A stretch of DNA of 64,000 bases, taken from Candidatus Thorarchaeota archaeon. Lineage in GTDB: Archaea > Asgardarchaeota > Thorarchaeia > Thorarchaeales > Thorarchaeaceae. Location of the stretch: assembly GCA_016840825.1 (NCBI GenBank), contig JAEORN010000036.1, positions 1-64,000 of the forward strand, written 5' to 3'. The translations under genes were made by a program, and so were the position numbers. The notes below the pieces were generated by a model. It saw only the letters and a program-made list of their open reading frames with translations. It was not told where the DNA came from and did not search any database. This document shows, in pieces, positions 33,443-42,544 of the stretch (its first letter is position 1; every line of letters starts with the position of its first letter).

Positions 33443-35524
33443 ATGGATATAGGAACGATTCTTCTAATCGTCACTGTCCTGATTGGAGTAGTTGACGTTG
33501 TAGTGTTACTTGTGGGCCCTCGATTGAGGGATTATGAAACAATCTCATATCGACTGAGTATCGTGGGTTGGCTAACTTCCGTTGGAGCTGTACTATGGAT
33601 GTTGGTACTTCTATACACCAATCAGTACCAATACGAGTATGTGTGGCAGGTCACTTCAAATGATTCTGATTTCTTCCTCAAGCTATCTGGTCTTTGGGCA
33701 GGACAATCAGGTTCTTTGTTATTCTGGACTTTTCTCTCTTTCACACTATACTTCTTCTACCGATTTGTAACAAATGGGTACGAGGATGATGTGGTTGTGT
33801 ACCGAGCCTCCATTATCATGGTTGTTCAGGCTGTATTGATAGCAATCAATGCAATCCTGTCTGATCCCTTCAGATTGGTCCCCGGAACTCCAACTGAGGA
33901 TGGTCTTGGACTGAATCCCCTTCTCCGTACCTTTTGGAATGTAATTCATCCTCCCATAGTATTCATTGCATATGCCCTAATACTTGTGCCATTCTCGATT
34001 AAGCTAGCAGGATATACTATTCGTTCAGAAGATAGAAATACAGATCAAATACCAGTGCTCCAATCACTCTCTAGCTATATTACTTTGCTTTCTTGGATCT
34101 TCCTGTCGATTGGTATAGTTATAGGAGGGTACTGGGCGTATATAGTTCTGGGCTGGGGTGGCTATTGGGCATGGGATCCTGTAGAAACAACTTCTCTGAT
34201 ACCTTGGCTCCTATTGACTGGATATTATCATGCAAAGCCAATATTTCGAAAGAATGATGTGCTTAGAGACTCGTTCCTTGTCTTTGCATACATCACGGTG
34301 TTATTTGCTACCTGGGTTACGAGAAGCGGAGTTCTCAGCTCAGTGCATGGTTTTGAAACGACTATTGTGAGTTGGACAATGATGGCAACTGTTTTGGTGA
34401 ACTTCATTGTTGCTACCTTACTAACAATTTGGGCTGGATATCGTGATATTGAAGACGAAGAGGAAACTGAACAGGAGCACGAAGGATTCTCCTTATCGAA
34501 TTATGTAGATTTCTCCAACTTGCGGAACCTGTCTATTAAAATCGCTCTACTCGGACTTCTTGTTATCACCGCAGTATCAGTGATAGGAGTTCTCCTACCT
34601 GCTATCCTCAATCTTCAGATTGTGTTGACTGGAGGTGTGTTGGATGATATGGTTTCAATAGGAGCTGATTTCTTCTGGCTAGGATTCTATGGTGGATCTT
34701 TCTTCCTCTTGACATCTGCCTTCTATTGTATGGAAACTTCGGCCATCACGACGAAGATTCGAAACATCCTTCTGATCCTTTTAATTGCAGTCGGAGGCAT
34801 ACTTGGACTTGCATCCCTCCAAATGGGATTAGCCCTCCCTACAAGCTTCTGGGTACCCAATCTACTTGTTCCACTAGCAGTTGGAGCATTAGCCTATATT
34901 ATTGTAGTCTTTGTTCGAACGATGGCTGGAAAAGAGAAGGGGGTCTTCACCATGAGGAAGATGGGACGTGTAATGCTTCATCTTGGGATGGTTATGCTTG
35001 TACTAGGAGTTCTCATGAGTGAGAATGTCGTGTATGAATCTAATCTGGGATTCATGGAAAATGATATCGCAGAAGTTGCTGATGGAATCTGGGTTCAAGT
35101 CACTCAGATTAATCTCGTGTATTGGCATGGAAACACCGACTTTGAGATTCGAGTAACAGTCGCTGTGATAGAAGGCAATAATATCGTTGGTATTGGGATT
35201 TCTTCTATCAAAGGGTATCCGCAGTGGGGTTCAGTTGCACACAATGTGTATCTGCAATCCGGTATACTAAGAGATGTCTTCATAGCAGTGACAGGGTTCA
35301 CACAAACATTACCAAATGTGTATACAGTATCATTACACATCAAGGTGCTCCCTGTAGTATCCTTTGTTTGGGGTGGATCTTTCTTCATGGTAGCTGCCAT
35401 GCTTCCTATGGTTGGCATAGAGTTCTCAGGTCTTAGAAAGGCCATGAAAGGTAAAGAACAAGACCTCTATGGCGACGAAGAAGTCGCATACATCTCGGAA
35501 GAATCTCAAGAACCAACTCAATAA
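33443..35524 (+). CDS. ccmF: cytochrome c maturation protein CcmF
   Basis: 693 residues, about 15 transmembrane helices, heme-handling superfamily. The tryptophan-rich WWD motif is clear at about residues 230-250: WGGYWAWDPVETTSLIPWLL. SGLWAGQSGSLLFW and NPLLRTFWNVIHPPIVFIAY supply conserved heme-ligand histidine regions. Late helices are followed by an extracytoplasmic domain (about 525-625). CcmF joins heme to apocytochrome CxxCH sites. It is on the opposite strand to the ccmABCDE cluster but only about 850 bases away. GGAGG precedes its ATG. No ccmH is nearby, as in archaeal systems generally. Confidence 0.93.
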   Translation: MDIGTILLIVTVLIGVVDVVVLLVGPRLRDYETISYRLSIVGWLTSVGAVLWMLVLLYTNQYQYEYVWQVTSNDSDFFLKLSGLWAGQSGSLLFWTFLSFTLYFFYRFVTNGYEDDVVVYRASIIMVVQAVLIAINAILSDPFRLVPGTPTEDGLGLNPLLRTFWNVIHPPIVFIAYALILVPFSIKLAGYTIRSEDRNTDQIPVLQSLSSYITLLSWIFLSIGIVIGGYWAYIVLGWGGYWAWDPVETTSLIPWLLLTGYYHAKPIFRKNDVLRDSFLVFAYITVLFATWVTRSGVLSSVHGFETTIVSWTMMATVLVNFIVATLLTIWAGYRDIEDEEETEQEHEGFSLSNYVDFSNLRNLSIKIALLGLLVITAVSVIGVLLPAILNLQIVLTGGVLDDMVSIGADFFWLGFYGGSFFLLTSAFYCMETSAITTKIRNILLILLIAVGGILGLASLQMGLALPTSFWVPNLLVPLAVGALAYIIVVFVRTMAGKEKGVFTMRKMGRVMLHLGMVMLVLGVLMSENVVYESNLGFMENDIAEVADGIWVQVTQINLVYWHGNTDFEIRVTVAVIEGNNIVGIGISSIKGYPQWGSVAHNVYLQSGILRDVFIAVTGFTQTLPNVYTVSLHIKVLPVVSFVWGGSFFMVAAMLPMVGIEFSGLRKAMKGKEQDLYGDEEVAYISEESQEPTQ

Positions 35525-35532
35525 CTGTCTTA

Positions 35533-35562
35533 GGGATGATGTTCCTTTTCGGACATCATCCC
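35533..35562 (+). terminator. terminator after ccmF
   Basis: A perfect 10-base stem, GGGATGATGT (35533-35542) with ACATCATCCC (35553-35562), is followed by T-rich GATATTTCTTGTTTATTTT. Confidence 0.7.
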
Positions 35563-35701
35563 GATATTTCTTGTTTATTTTGGAAAGTTGATTACGAATA
35601 GCAATTTTCTATCCCAATATTGGTTACATGGTGTACAAAAACCTAACATTCAAGTGCAGGTTTGTTTAGCTTTCATGCGTTCATTAAGAAGGTTGAGCTG
35701 A

Positions 35702-36325
35702 ATGGTAGATATCCTAGGCATCTCTGGTAGTCCTCGTTCAGGTGGCAATACAACGATTCTCGTGCAAAGAGCTCTTGATACTGCACAAGATGCAGGTGCG
35801 AAGGTTAAGCTCATAGAGCTTGGAGATCGAAGGATTGAGGTTTGTGATCATCTCGGAAAATGCTATGAGCTTGGAGAGTGCATAATCGAGGACGACCTCA
35901 ATAATATTGCATTAGCGATGAGGAATTCAGACGGTATTATTCTAGGAAGCCCTGCGTACACTGCTTCCGTGCCAGGATTAATGAAGAATCTCTTAGATCG
36001 AACAGGGAGGTTTGTGAATCTTAGAGGAAAGGTAGGTGCTCCATTAGTGGTAGGGCGTCGGTCAGGAATGACCTTAGTAGTCTTAGAATTAATGTTCTTT
36101 ATGTATGTAAAAGAGATGATTTTAGTAGGAAGTCCCAACTGGCCGGTTGGCTTTTCTCTACATCCTGGTGATGTGCTGGGTGATACCGAGGCGATGAAGG
36201 CAGCTGAACTCGCAGGTGCACGAGTGGTTGAAATGGCTTTCAAACTCAAAGAAAATCCAGTTTCGTGGAAGGAAGAACTCCCACACGGTGAATATAGACC
36301 TGGATTTGGCGATGATTGGAGATAG
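35702..36325 (+). CDS. NAD(P)H-dependent FMN reductase / iron-sulfur flavoprotein family
   Basis: 207 residues, flavodoxin-like fold. The FMN phosphate loop is SGSPRSGGNTT at about residues 7-17. The ring-contact segment GIILGSPAYTASVPGLMKNLLDR is typical of this family. Members often bind a [4Fe-4S] cluster with a compact Cys motif before a DD pair; here CDHLGKCYELGECIIEDD has only three Cys with wide spacing, so a standard cluster is unlikely. Its position inside the Ccm region suggests a redox role in cytochrome maturation, for example keeping thiols or heme iron reduced, but that is inference. Confidence 0.85.
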   Translation: MVDILGISGSPRSGGNTTILVQRALDTAQDAGAKVKLIELGDRRIEVCDHLGKCYELGECIIEDDLNNIALAMRNSDGIILGSPAYTASVPGLMKNLLDRTGRFVNLRGKVGAPLVVGRRSGMTLVVLELMFFMYVKEMILVGSPNWPVGFSLHPGDVLGDTEAMKAAELAGARVVEMAFKLKENPVSWKEELPHGEYRPGFGDDWR

Positions 36326-36342
36326 ATAGAAAATCCAAGATT

Positions 36343-36366
36343 GAGTCAAGGTCATGACCTTGACTC
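36343..36366. terminator. 24-base perfect palindrome between convergent genes
   Basis: GAGTCAAGGTCA followed by TGACCTTGACTC is a perfect palindrome with T-rich GTCTTTTTCT on the right and A-rich AGAAAATCC on the left, so it could end both the flavoprotein (+) and ccmE (-) transcripts. Confidence 0.65.
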
Positions 36367-36374
36367 GTCTTTTT

Positions 36375-36776
36375 CTAAGTTGTTGTAGTTGAATTAGCTT
36401 CATATTTGCTAGGACACTGTGCAAGTAATTCCTCTGCGATAATGAGGCTTGATGATTGAAGCTCACCAATCGCTACAAGGTCCTGATCTTCTTGAAGATT
36501 TGGGACTTCACCTGTGACCAGAACGGTAATTGTGTATTCATCTCCGTACATCTGGAGGGTAACATTTGTTGAGGTGATTGTCAAAGATCCTGTTACATAT
36601 TTTCCTTTGACCTGAATCCTTTGATGCATGTAGGCATCAGGATTCTGTACAACGGCATCTACACTCAGGTATGGATCTACAAAAAGATTCATCATACTAT
36701 AAGCAAGGAATCCCACAGATACAACAACAATTACAGCAATTACTAATGCCTTTGTCTTCTGTTTCATGGAATTCAC
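36375..36776 (-). CDS. ccmE: cytochrome c maturation heme chaperone CcmE, CxxxY type
   Basis: 133 residues. An N-terminal transmembrane helix (ALVIAVIVVVSVGFLAYSMM) is followed by the OB-like beta barrel. In place of the bacterial HxxxY heme-binding motif it has Cys121-P-S-K-Tyr125, the CxxxY variant known from archaea and some sulfate reducers. CcmE carries heme from CcmC to CcmF. A GTG start at 36776 overlaps the ccmD stop as GTGA; an ATG at 36767 is the alternative. It is the last gene of the ccmABCDE run. Confidence 0.93.
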   Translation of the reverse strand: MNSMKQKTKALVIAVIVVVSVGFLAYSMMNLFVDPYLSVDAVVQNPDAYMHQRIQVKGKYVTGSLTITSTNVTLQMYGDEYTITVLVTGEVPNLQEDQDLVAIGELQSSSLIIAEELLAQCPSKYEANSTTTT

Positions 36777-36910
36777 TCCTGGTCTTGTGTTTGGATGAGT
36801 CGCTTCACCGTATTTTCTACCTTCATCATTTTCATAAGAAGATAGAACAGGAAGAGAATAATCCCTCCCCAGAGTATTATTGCGACTGTAAATAATTCTG
36901 GTTGTTGCAT
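36773..36910 (-). CDS. ccmD: small single-helix protein CcmD
   Basis: A 45-residue frame opening MQQPELFTVAIILWGGIILF, with one transmembrane helix and a basic/acidic cytoplasmic tail (KMMKVENTVKRLIQTQDQE). Its ATG lies one base after the ccmC stop and its TGA overlaps the GTG of ccmE. Size, topology and place between ccmC and ccmE all fit CcmD, which helps release holo-CcmE from the CcmABC complex. CcmD has almost no sequence signature, so position is the main evidence. Confidence 0.8.
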   Translation of the reverse strand: MQQPELFTVAIILWGGIILFLFYLLMKMMKVENTVKRLIQTQDQE

Positions 36911-36911
36911 G

Positions 36912-37583
36912 TTACCAACTCCTAGTCATTCGATATTCCATAAGCTTCTCTGCAGCTGTGTCAACTCTATAGGTCAAATCAAGTAGTACGAAGTATACAA
37001 GTATGATTGCTATCATAGCGACCATCAATGTCATCCCGTGTTCAAATCCCATTTGCAAACCTCCCGGTGTAATAACAATTGGATGTAGAGTATTCCAAAT
37101 GTGGATTGACAGATAGCTAAGAACTACTGCTGGGAAAGCTACAATGCTAAAGATAGAACCATATTGAGCTCTGACTTCTCTATCATTAACAGACGCACGA
37201 TACACAAGTAGACATGCATAGGCGATCCATAGAATCAATGTAGTTGTTTCTCGAGGATCCCAATTCCAAGGCACTCCCCAAGTAACATCTGCCCATTGCA
37301 TTCCACTAAGCAATGTTATCGTGGTGAATAACAAGCCCAACTTTATGGATGAGCCGCCCAACACATCGTATTTGATATCTTGTTTCCACAGGTACATGAC
37401 TCCACAGAATAGAGTAATCCCGAAGGCCATGTAGGCAGTCAACGCAGGTGCTACATGCTGGAAGAAAATCCTGATAGATTCACCTAGTGTTGCTTCTGGA
37501 GGTGCATATATCCACGTCATGTAGATGTAGAGTGCACCAATTATCGCGGTGACTAGGTACAGGATGATTCGTGGCAGTTTCAC
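36912..37583 (-). CDS. ccmC: heme-handling protein CcmC
   Basis: 223 residues, six transmembrane helices. The WWD-type motif is WADVTWGVPWNWDPRETTTL (about residues 102-121), with histidines in HVAPALTAYMAFG and SIHIWNTLHPIV as likely heme ligands. CcmC loads heme onto CcmE. It lies 69 bases after ccmB on the same strand, and ccmD follows with one base between. Confidence 0.92.
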   Translation of the reverse strand: MKLPRIILYLVTAIIGALYIYMTWIYAPPEATLGESIRIFFQHVAPALTAYMAFGITLFCGVMYLWKQDIKYDVLGGSSIKLGLLFTTITLLSGMQWADVTWGVPWNWDPRETTTLILWIAYACLLVYRASVNDREVRAQYGSIFSIVAFPAVVLSYLSIHIWNTLHPIVITPGGLQMGFEHGMTLMVAMIAIILVYFVLLDLTYRVDTAAEKLMEYRMTRSW

Positions 37584-37652
37584 AGAGTCACTTCCGTTTG
37601 AATGTCCAGTTTGTCAAGGCTACAAATATGAAGCTTTCGCTCAAATATAATT

Positions 37653-38327
37653 TCATGATGTTAACGCATATTGAAAGATAGCTGCTGAAATGGTTACCAT
37701 TGCTATAAGATGCACAGCTAATAGTTGCAATAAGTAACTCAGTGCGATAATTCCAGGTCCTATTACGAGACCTCTCGTCAATTCTACAAGTAATATTAGT
37801 GCAGAAGTTGCAGTTGGAAAGTATACAAGAGGGAAAATGGTCGCTTTAGATTCTGAAGGCATTGTAAGAGCCGAGGCCATTGAACCTACAGCAGCTAGGT
37901 CAAGGGTTCCTATGATGAATGTGGCGAAGAAAAGAGGATTCGCTATATCGAACGAGAATCCAAACAATACCATCATCATAGGGATGAGAAATACTTCTAC
38001 AGCTCCCATGATGAAGAAACCATAGATGACTTTTCCCAAGTACACGGCCCATGCAGGAATAGGAGCTATAGAAATTCCCCTTAAGGTTCCTGTTTCTACT
38101 TCTGATAAGAAGACGGGCGCGAATCCAAACATGCCTGTTAGAAAGATGATGACCCACACCATAGCGCTGCCAATCTCAGGATCAACATCTCCTCCCATAC
38201 CAAAGGCAAGTGCTAGTACAGCTATTAATGCGAACAGGAACATTGCGAATACCTCAAAGGGTTTCCTGAACTGTGTGAGAATGTCTTTCTTTGCTATGGT
38301 CAGTGCTGCTCCAATTGCTGATGTCAT
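37653..38327 (-). CDS. ccmB: ABC-type permease CcmB
   Basis: 224 residues, six transmembrane helices. The N-terminal AKKDILTQFRKPFEVFAMFLF and the segment SEVETGTLRGISIAPIPAWAVYLGK are the family signature, the latter being the coupling region next to the ATPase. With CcmA it forms the transporter that frees holo-CcmE. It starts 9 bases after ccmA. Confidence 0.92.
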   Translation of the reverse strand: MTSAIGAALTIAKKDILTQFRKPFEVFAMFLFALIAVLALAFGMGGDVDPEIGSAMVWVIIFLTGMFGFAPVFLSEVETGTLRGISIAPIPAWAVYLGKVIYGFFIMGAVEVFLIPMMMVLFGFSFDIANPLFFATFIIGTLDLAAVGSMASALTMPSESKATIFPLVYFPTATSALILLVELTRGLVIGPGIIALSYLLQLLAVHLIAMVTISAAIFQYALTS

Positions 38328-38336
38328 TTTCTCACC

Positions 38337-39017
38337 TCATAGTTTTCCATCGAATTCAGAGATATCCCCTTGTCCTGCAATCTCTCCTTTCCTTAGAGTG
38401 ATGAAAGAATCACTGATTTGCCGACCAAGGTTTATGTTATGCGTTGTTAGAATTGCTGTTTTCTGTTCGCGTGCCTGCATGAGATACTCTGTGAAGATTT
38501 CTGTCGATTCAATATCAAGACCTGCATAAGGCTCATCAAGAAGCAACAGGTCCGGATTATGCAAGACAGTTCTGATTATATCAAATCTTTTCCGAAGTCC
38601 TGTAGAGAGATTCTTTGTGGGCTCATCAAGCCAAGAACGAACTCCGAATTGTGAAGAGAGGTCCTCAGCCCTTCCTTCTATCTCGTCAGAATGCATTCCA
38701 TAAAGCTTGCCAAAGAAGTGTAGATTCTCTCTACCCGATAGCTCCGGATAGAGAAGAGGTTTGTCACCGATTAGACCAAGTCCCTTTCGAATCTCTAAAG
38801 GTGATTCTTCTGGGTCGTATCCAAATACTGTGATTGAACCTCCATGAGGTCGGAGAAGAGTCGCGATGATTCGCATGAGAGTTGTTTTTCCAGCACCATT
38901 AGCCCCGAAGAGTGCGTGTATGCCTCCAGCATTTATCTCAAAAGAGATTTTCTTGAGCGCTACACGATACCCGTATCGTCGAGTGAGATATTTGGCTTCA
39001 ACAACTGTTCCGCTCAT
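38337..39017 (-). CDS. ccmA: ABC ATPase CcmA
   Basis: 226 residues. Walker A FGANGAGKTTLMRI, signature NLSTGLRKRFDI and Walker B LLLLDEPYAGLD are complete. ATP use by CcmAB drives release of holo-CcmE in the cytochrome c maturation pathway. The frame is open to a TTG at 39053, but the ATG at 39017 has AGGTGAT upstream and gives the standard opening, so it is preferred. First gene of the ccmABCDE run. Confidence 0.92.
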   Translation of the reverse strand: MSGTVVEAKYLTRRYGYRVALKKISFEINAGGIHALFGANGAGKTTLMRIIATLLRPHGGSITVFGYDPEESPLEIRKGLGLIGDKPLLYPELSGRENLHFFGKLYGMHSDEIEGRAEDLSSQFGVRSWLDEPTKNLSTGLRKRFDIIRTVLHNPDLLLLDEPYAGLDIESTEIFTEYLMQAREQKTAILTTHNINLGRQISDSFITLRKGEIAGQGDISEFDGKL

Positions 39018-39064
39018 ACTATCACCTAGTGGTCGAAGTGAATTGTCTATCAAGTCTTCTTTTT

Positions 39065-39100
39065 AGTGTGACGGGTGGCCTCAGAGAGGCCACTTACACT
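39065..39100. terminator. hairpin between GlcD set 2 and ccmA
   Basis: GTGGCCTC (39075-39082) pairs perfectly with GAGGCCAC (39086-39093); outer AGTGT and ACACT (39065-39069, 39096-39100) extend it. It directly follows the GlcD stop on the minus strand. The bases beyond are A-rich, not T-rich, in transcript sense, so it may be a processing or pause structure. Confidence 0.4.
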
Positions 39101-40829
39101 AATGGAATATCTTTCTACCGAGTCGCAAGAAAGGTCTTCCCATTGTAAGCATGAATGTAATGGGAATGTAGTTAATGACCTCTAAAGCTGCAACTCCGAC
39201 GACAAGACCCAATCCAAATGCGAAAATCGCTCCAGCTAGATCAGTTACTGCAAGCCAACCCAAACCATATGCTGCTAGGATATCACTGAACCAAAGCCCA
39301 GCAATCCACAGAACGATAGGAACTGCAATACTAGCTACGAACATTACAAGGTAATTGAATCTCATAGAAAGTTGTAGTGGTCCTGGAAACACCTTATTTG
39401 GATTCATGACTCCCTTCGGATCTGTCTTCTTCTTTAGGCGAGCCATTCCAGCATATTCGGGTTTTCCATAGAAGTTTCTAGAATGTGCAACATTCCACAT
39501 TCCGATAGAATATGCTCTCCCTTTATCTTTCAGTCCCAATTCGATGAAATCGAGAGATCTATACCAGCCCATTAGGAATGATATTTTCTTCCTCTCATCA
39601 TCAAGGAACCATGCAAGTACAGCAACTTCTCCTTGGTCAGTGACTGCACCTTCTAGTGCATATTGCTCACCCTTGAAGTGCTTATCGACTCTCTCAATAA
39701 AGGACTGCATATTCTTCAAAGGTACATATACTTCTGAAGGAGCTAAACTTGGACCTAATCGCTTGATTCTCATCGGATAGAATCTTTCTGCCCATTCATG
39801 ATGCGCAGCTTCCTCAGGCTCAATTTGACCAAAGTTATCTTTGATGATTTTTCTAAAGAGATGCTCTTCCGAAGCGAGCTCTTGTGGCGGTCCTTCGAAA
39901 GCGCAAAGGAACACCCACGGATATGTTGAGTGCGTCGCCATATCAACATCGGAAAGCATCTTGTTGAATCCCTCAGTAATGAAATGAAGATAGAATGGAT
40001 GTGTTTCATTCATCAGATCTTGCATTGCCCAAATCATCTGCTCCTTTGTGCGAAATGAAGCAGCAAATGGTTTGATCTCATGAAGAGGCATTACCTTGAG
40101 AACGACCTTTGTGATAACACCTAATGTACCGTTGCTATCAATTAAGAATGAGGTAAGGTCCAAATTCTTCTCTCCAATCTCACCAAGGGCCCAAACATAT
40201 TCATCTGCCTCAGGGAAATACCTGTAATCCTGCTTAACGTAGTCATCAATGAAGTCATCAGGTGGATTACTTGTCCGAATAATCCTTCCATCAGGCAGAA
40301 CTACTTCTAGGTCAACGACCTGTTCTTTAACTCCGCCATATTTGGTGCTCCCGATGCCAGTACCTCCTGCTGCTACCCATCCGCCAACTGTACTTGAAGG
40401 AGCACTTGACGGATATGCTCTAACAGAAAGTCCTTCATCTTCTAGGTCTTCTAGGAGCTTACCCCAGATGATGCCAGCACCAACCTCGATTGTCATGTTG
40501 TCCTTGTCAATATTGTATATCTCGTTCATTCTGGTCATTTCTATAGCTACACCAGCTTTGGTTGGTAATGCACCACCGTACCCACTGGTTCCATGTCCAC
40601 GCGGGATTACAGGTATCTTGTTTTTGAGACAGTATTTCAGTAGATTCGATACAATTTCTGAAGTCATTGGTTGTGCAACAGCATCAACCTTTGTCTTCAA
40701 AATGTCATTCACTAGACCGGGCAAGGCACCAACATCGTGAGAATATAGCTTTCTCATATATTCTTCAGAGGAGAAGAAATCTTCACCTACGATGTCTGCA
40801 AGCTCTTGTAGTTGTTTCGCTCGTAACAT
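39099..40829 (-). CDS. GlcD-like FAD dehydrogenase with C-terminal membrane helices, set 2
   Basis: 576 residues. The FAD-binding core has PRGHGTSGYGG and SSAPSSTVGGWVAAGGTGIGS; the substrate/cap domain has HEWAERFYPMRIKRLGP; DPKGVMNPNKVF ends the core near residue 465. After that come two or three transmembrane helices (YLVMFVASIAVPIVLWIAGLW and IFAFGLGLVVGVAALEVINY). The core resembles glycolate/D-lactate dehydrogenase subunits, which oxidise 2-hydroxyacids. Start ATG 40829 (AGGTGAT upstream) is preferred over GTG 40838. It is the last gene of a four-gene unit with a heme protein, a 4-TM protein and GlcF. The tail would fix it in the membrane. Confidence 0.88.
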   Translation of the reverse strand: MLRAKQLQELADIVGEDFFSSEEYMRKLYSHDVGALPGLVNDILKTKVDAVAQPMTSEIVSNLLKYCLKNKIPVIPRGHGTSGYGGALPTKAGVAIEMTRMNEIYNIDKDNMTIEVGAGIIWGKLLEDLEDEGLSVRAYPSSAPSSTVGGWVAAGGTGIGSTKYGGVKEQVVDLEVVLPDGRIIRTSNPPDDFIDDYVKQDYRYFPEADEYVWALGEIGEKNLDLTSFLIDSNGTLGVITKVVLKVMPLHEIKPFAASFRTKEQMIWAMQDLMNETHPFYLHFITEGFNKMLSDVDMATHSTYPWVFLCAFEGPPQELASEEHLFRKIIKDNFGQIEPEEAAHHEWAERFYPMRIKRLGPSLAPSEVYVPLKNMQSFIERVDKHFKGEQYALEGAVTDQGEVAVLAWFLDDERKKISFLMGWYRSLDFIELGLKDKGRAYSIGMWNVAHSRNFYGKPEYAGMARLKKKTDPKGVMNPNKVFPGPLQLSMRFNYLVMFVASIAVPIVLWIAGLWFSDILAAYGLGWLAVTDLAGAIFAFGLGLVVGVAALEVINYIPITFMLTMGRPFLRLGRKIFH

Positions 40830-40838
40830 ATAGATCAC

Positions 40839-42023
40839 CTAACCCAACCTAAGTGCCTCAGCTACAATCTGAGTGAGGTCTTTGAATTCAAGCTCTGATT
40901 TTCTTTGTTCAATGCCATCCATGAATGACATCATGCATGATGGACATTCACTAACGAGAGTCGTCGCTCCAGTTTTTTCAGCAGCCTCAACTCGTCGTGC
41001 TGAAACGCGGACTGACATCAAAGGATTAGTTCCTTTCAGTAGTCCACCTCCACCACAACAATCTGCTTTGTTACGAGTATGCTTCATCTCTCGCAATTCA
41101 AGTCCAGGTATCGCATTAAGTACTTCACGTGACTCATCATAGATGCCTTGATGACGTCCAAGTTCACAAGGGTCATGCCAAGTAATAACATGATTATATT
41201 CTTGTGCGAATTTCAGCTTGCCCTCCCGGAGCATCTTAGCTAGGAATTGAGAGAAAGGCAGGAACTCAATACCCTTTGTAGAGTCTTCTCCCAAAAGATG
41301 AGGATATTCCTCATTGAAAGCTCGATGACATCCTGGACAGTTGAAGACTACCGTCTTAACGCCCAATTCCTTTAATTTATCAAGATGGTGTTGAGCGAGA
41401 GTCTTTGCCTTCTCCCATTCTCCACCAACGAAGTATGGATTTCCACAGCAATACTCCTCTTCTCCAAGAACAGTATAGTCAATTCCGAGATGGTCAAGTA
41501 TCTTTGCTGTATTCTCTCCAATAGGTGCAAGAGTTCCCTTGAATGAGATATTACAACCAGCAAAGTATGCAACTTCTGCCTTCTGGCCAATCTTGTCCTC
41601 TACAAGATCATCAACCATGTCCGCCCAAAGAGTCCTATCCTCTTGGTCAAGGTCCATTATGTTCTTGCTTCCTTGAATAGAGTTGTCAAGGAATTTCACG
41701 ATTTCTGGCCAGTGACCAACTTCGTTTATTTCCTGACGTATCTTTTGCCAGAATGAGAGGAGTGGGATATTTGTCTGGCAGATCTCTTGACAAGCTCCGC
41801 AAAGTGTGCATTTGAAGATTCGATCTGCAAAGTCCTCCGGGATCGGCTCATTATTCAAGATCAGCTCCCGTAGTTGGTATAATTTTCCTCGCGGAGATTG
41901 TGAATCCCATAGGGTATCGTTGTATGCTGGACATACAAAGGTGCAGAATCCACATCTTGCACAAACCAGCGGCTCAACATCAAGAGCCGCTTTCCTTAAT
42001 TTTTCAAATGATTTGGTTCCCAT
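40839..42023 (-). CDS. GlcF/HdrD-like Fe-S oxidoreductase, set 2
   Basis: 394 residues. Two ferredoxin sites, CARCGFCTFVCP and CTLCGACQEICQ, then two CCG domains: CCGNPYFVGG with CPGCHRAF, and CCGGGGLLKG with CPSCMMSF. It is a soluble electron-transfer partner of the adjacent GlcD protein (stop and start are practically joined). GGAGG sits six bases before its ATG. It lies between a 4-TM membrane protein and GlcD, suggesting electrons run from flavin through this protein to the membrane part. Confidence 0.9.
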   Translation of the reverse strand: MGTKSFEKLRKAALDVEPLVCARCGFCTFVCPAYNDTLWDSQSPRGKLYQLRELILNNEPIPEDFADRIFKCTLCGACQEICQTNIPLLSFWQKIRQEINEVGHWPEIVKFLDNSIQGSKNIMDLDQEDRTLWADMVDDLVEDKIGQKAEVAYFAGCNISFKGTLAPIGENTAKILDHLGIDYTVLGEEEYCCGNPYFVGGEWEKAKTLAQHHLDKLKELGVKTVVFNCPGCHRAFNEEYPHLLGEDSTKGIEFLPFSQFLAKMLREGKLKFAQEYNHVITWHDPCELGRHQGIYDESREVLNAIPGLELREMKHTRNKADCCGGGGLLKGTNPLMSVRVSARRVEAAEKTGATTLVSECPSCMMSFMDGIEQRKSELEFKDLTQIVAEALRLG

Positions 42024-42036
42024 GGTGATCCTCCTC

Positions 42037-42534
42037 TTATGGCCATGGTAGTCCTAACCAATCAAGTAATGGCTCCATGATTGATGTATTGTATACTGCG
42101 ATGCCGCCCATAGCTCCCATCAATATCATGAGAGCACCACCAACTACTACAAGAATACCATAGATGAGGAATCCTGAAGTGGTATCCCAGACTTTATCGC
42201 CTAATTTCGCTCTCACAATAACCAGGAAGACATAGATTTGTGTGGTTATAGCTGAGAAGAGTATCTTGAATCTCATATAGGGGTCAAGGACCAATGCTTC
42301 CATCGGCCAGTCGAGAAAGCCTGTCGCCATTGCCGCAACTAGACCTAACAGACCGATGATGTTGCCCCAGAAGATGAAGATGTCAAACTCATGGAATATC
42401 CTTGACATTCTTGTTCCAGGTGTCCTGATAGCATCTCTAAATACTAAGCGAAGAATCAAGCTTACAAGTCCAAGTGCTGCGCCTGCTGCAAGTATGCCTG
42501 TGTGGAAGTGTACAAAAACTGGATGTAATGCCAT
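42037..42534 (-). CDS. DUF2231-like 4-TM membrane protein, possible heme-b subunit
   Basis: 165 residues, four transmembrane helices. Histidines cluster at the start (MALHPVFVHFHTG: His4, His9, His11), with another at about 48 (IFHEFDIFIF) at a helix edge. HP-x-x-VHFP/T openings are typical of DUF2231-type membrane proteins. The His arrangement could ligate heme b, which would suit a role as quinone or cytochrome link for the GlcF/GlcD pair it precedes; this is inference. AGGTGG precedes its ATG and gaps in this unit are 0-13 bases. Confidence 0.7.
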   Translation of the reverse strand: MALHPVFVHFHTGILAAGAALGLVSLILRLVFRDAIRTPGTRMSRIFHEFDIFIFWGNIIGLLGLVAAMATGFLDWPMEALVLDPYMRFKILFSAITTQIYVFLVIVRAKLGDKVWDTTSGFLIYGILVVVGGALMILMGAMGGIAVYNTSIMEPLLDWLGLPWP

Positions 42535-42544
42535 TTCTAACCAC

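Noticed and set aside
38026..38529. 167-codon frame opposite ccmA/ccmB
   Set aside because: CcmA ATPase motifs and CcmB signatures on the minus strand explain the region.
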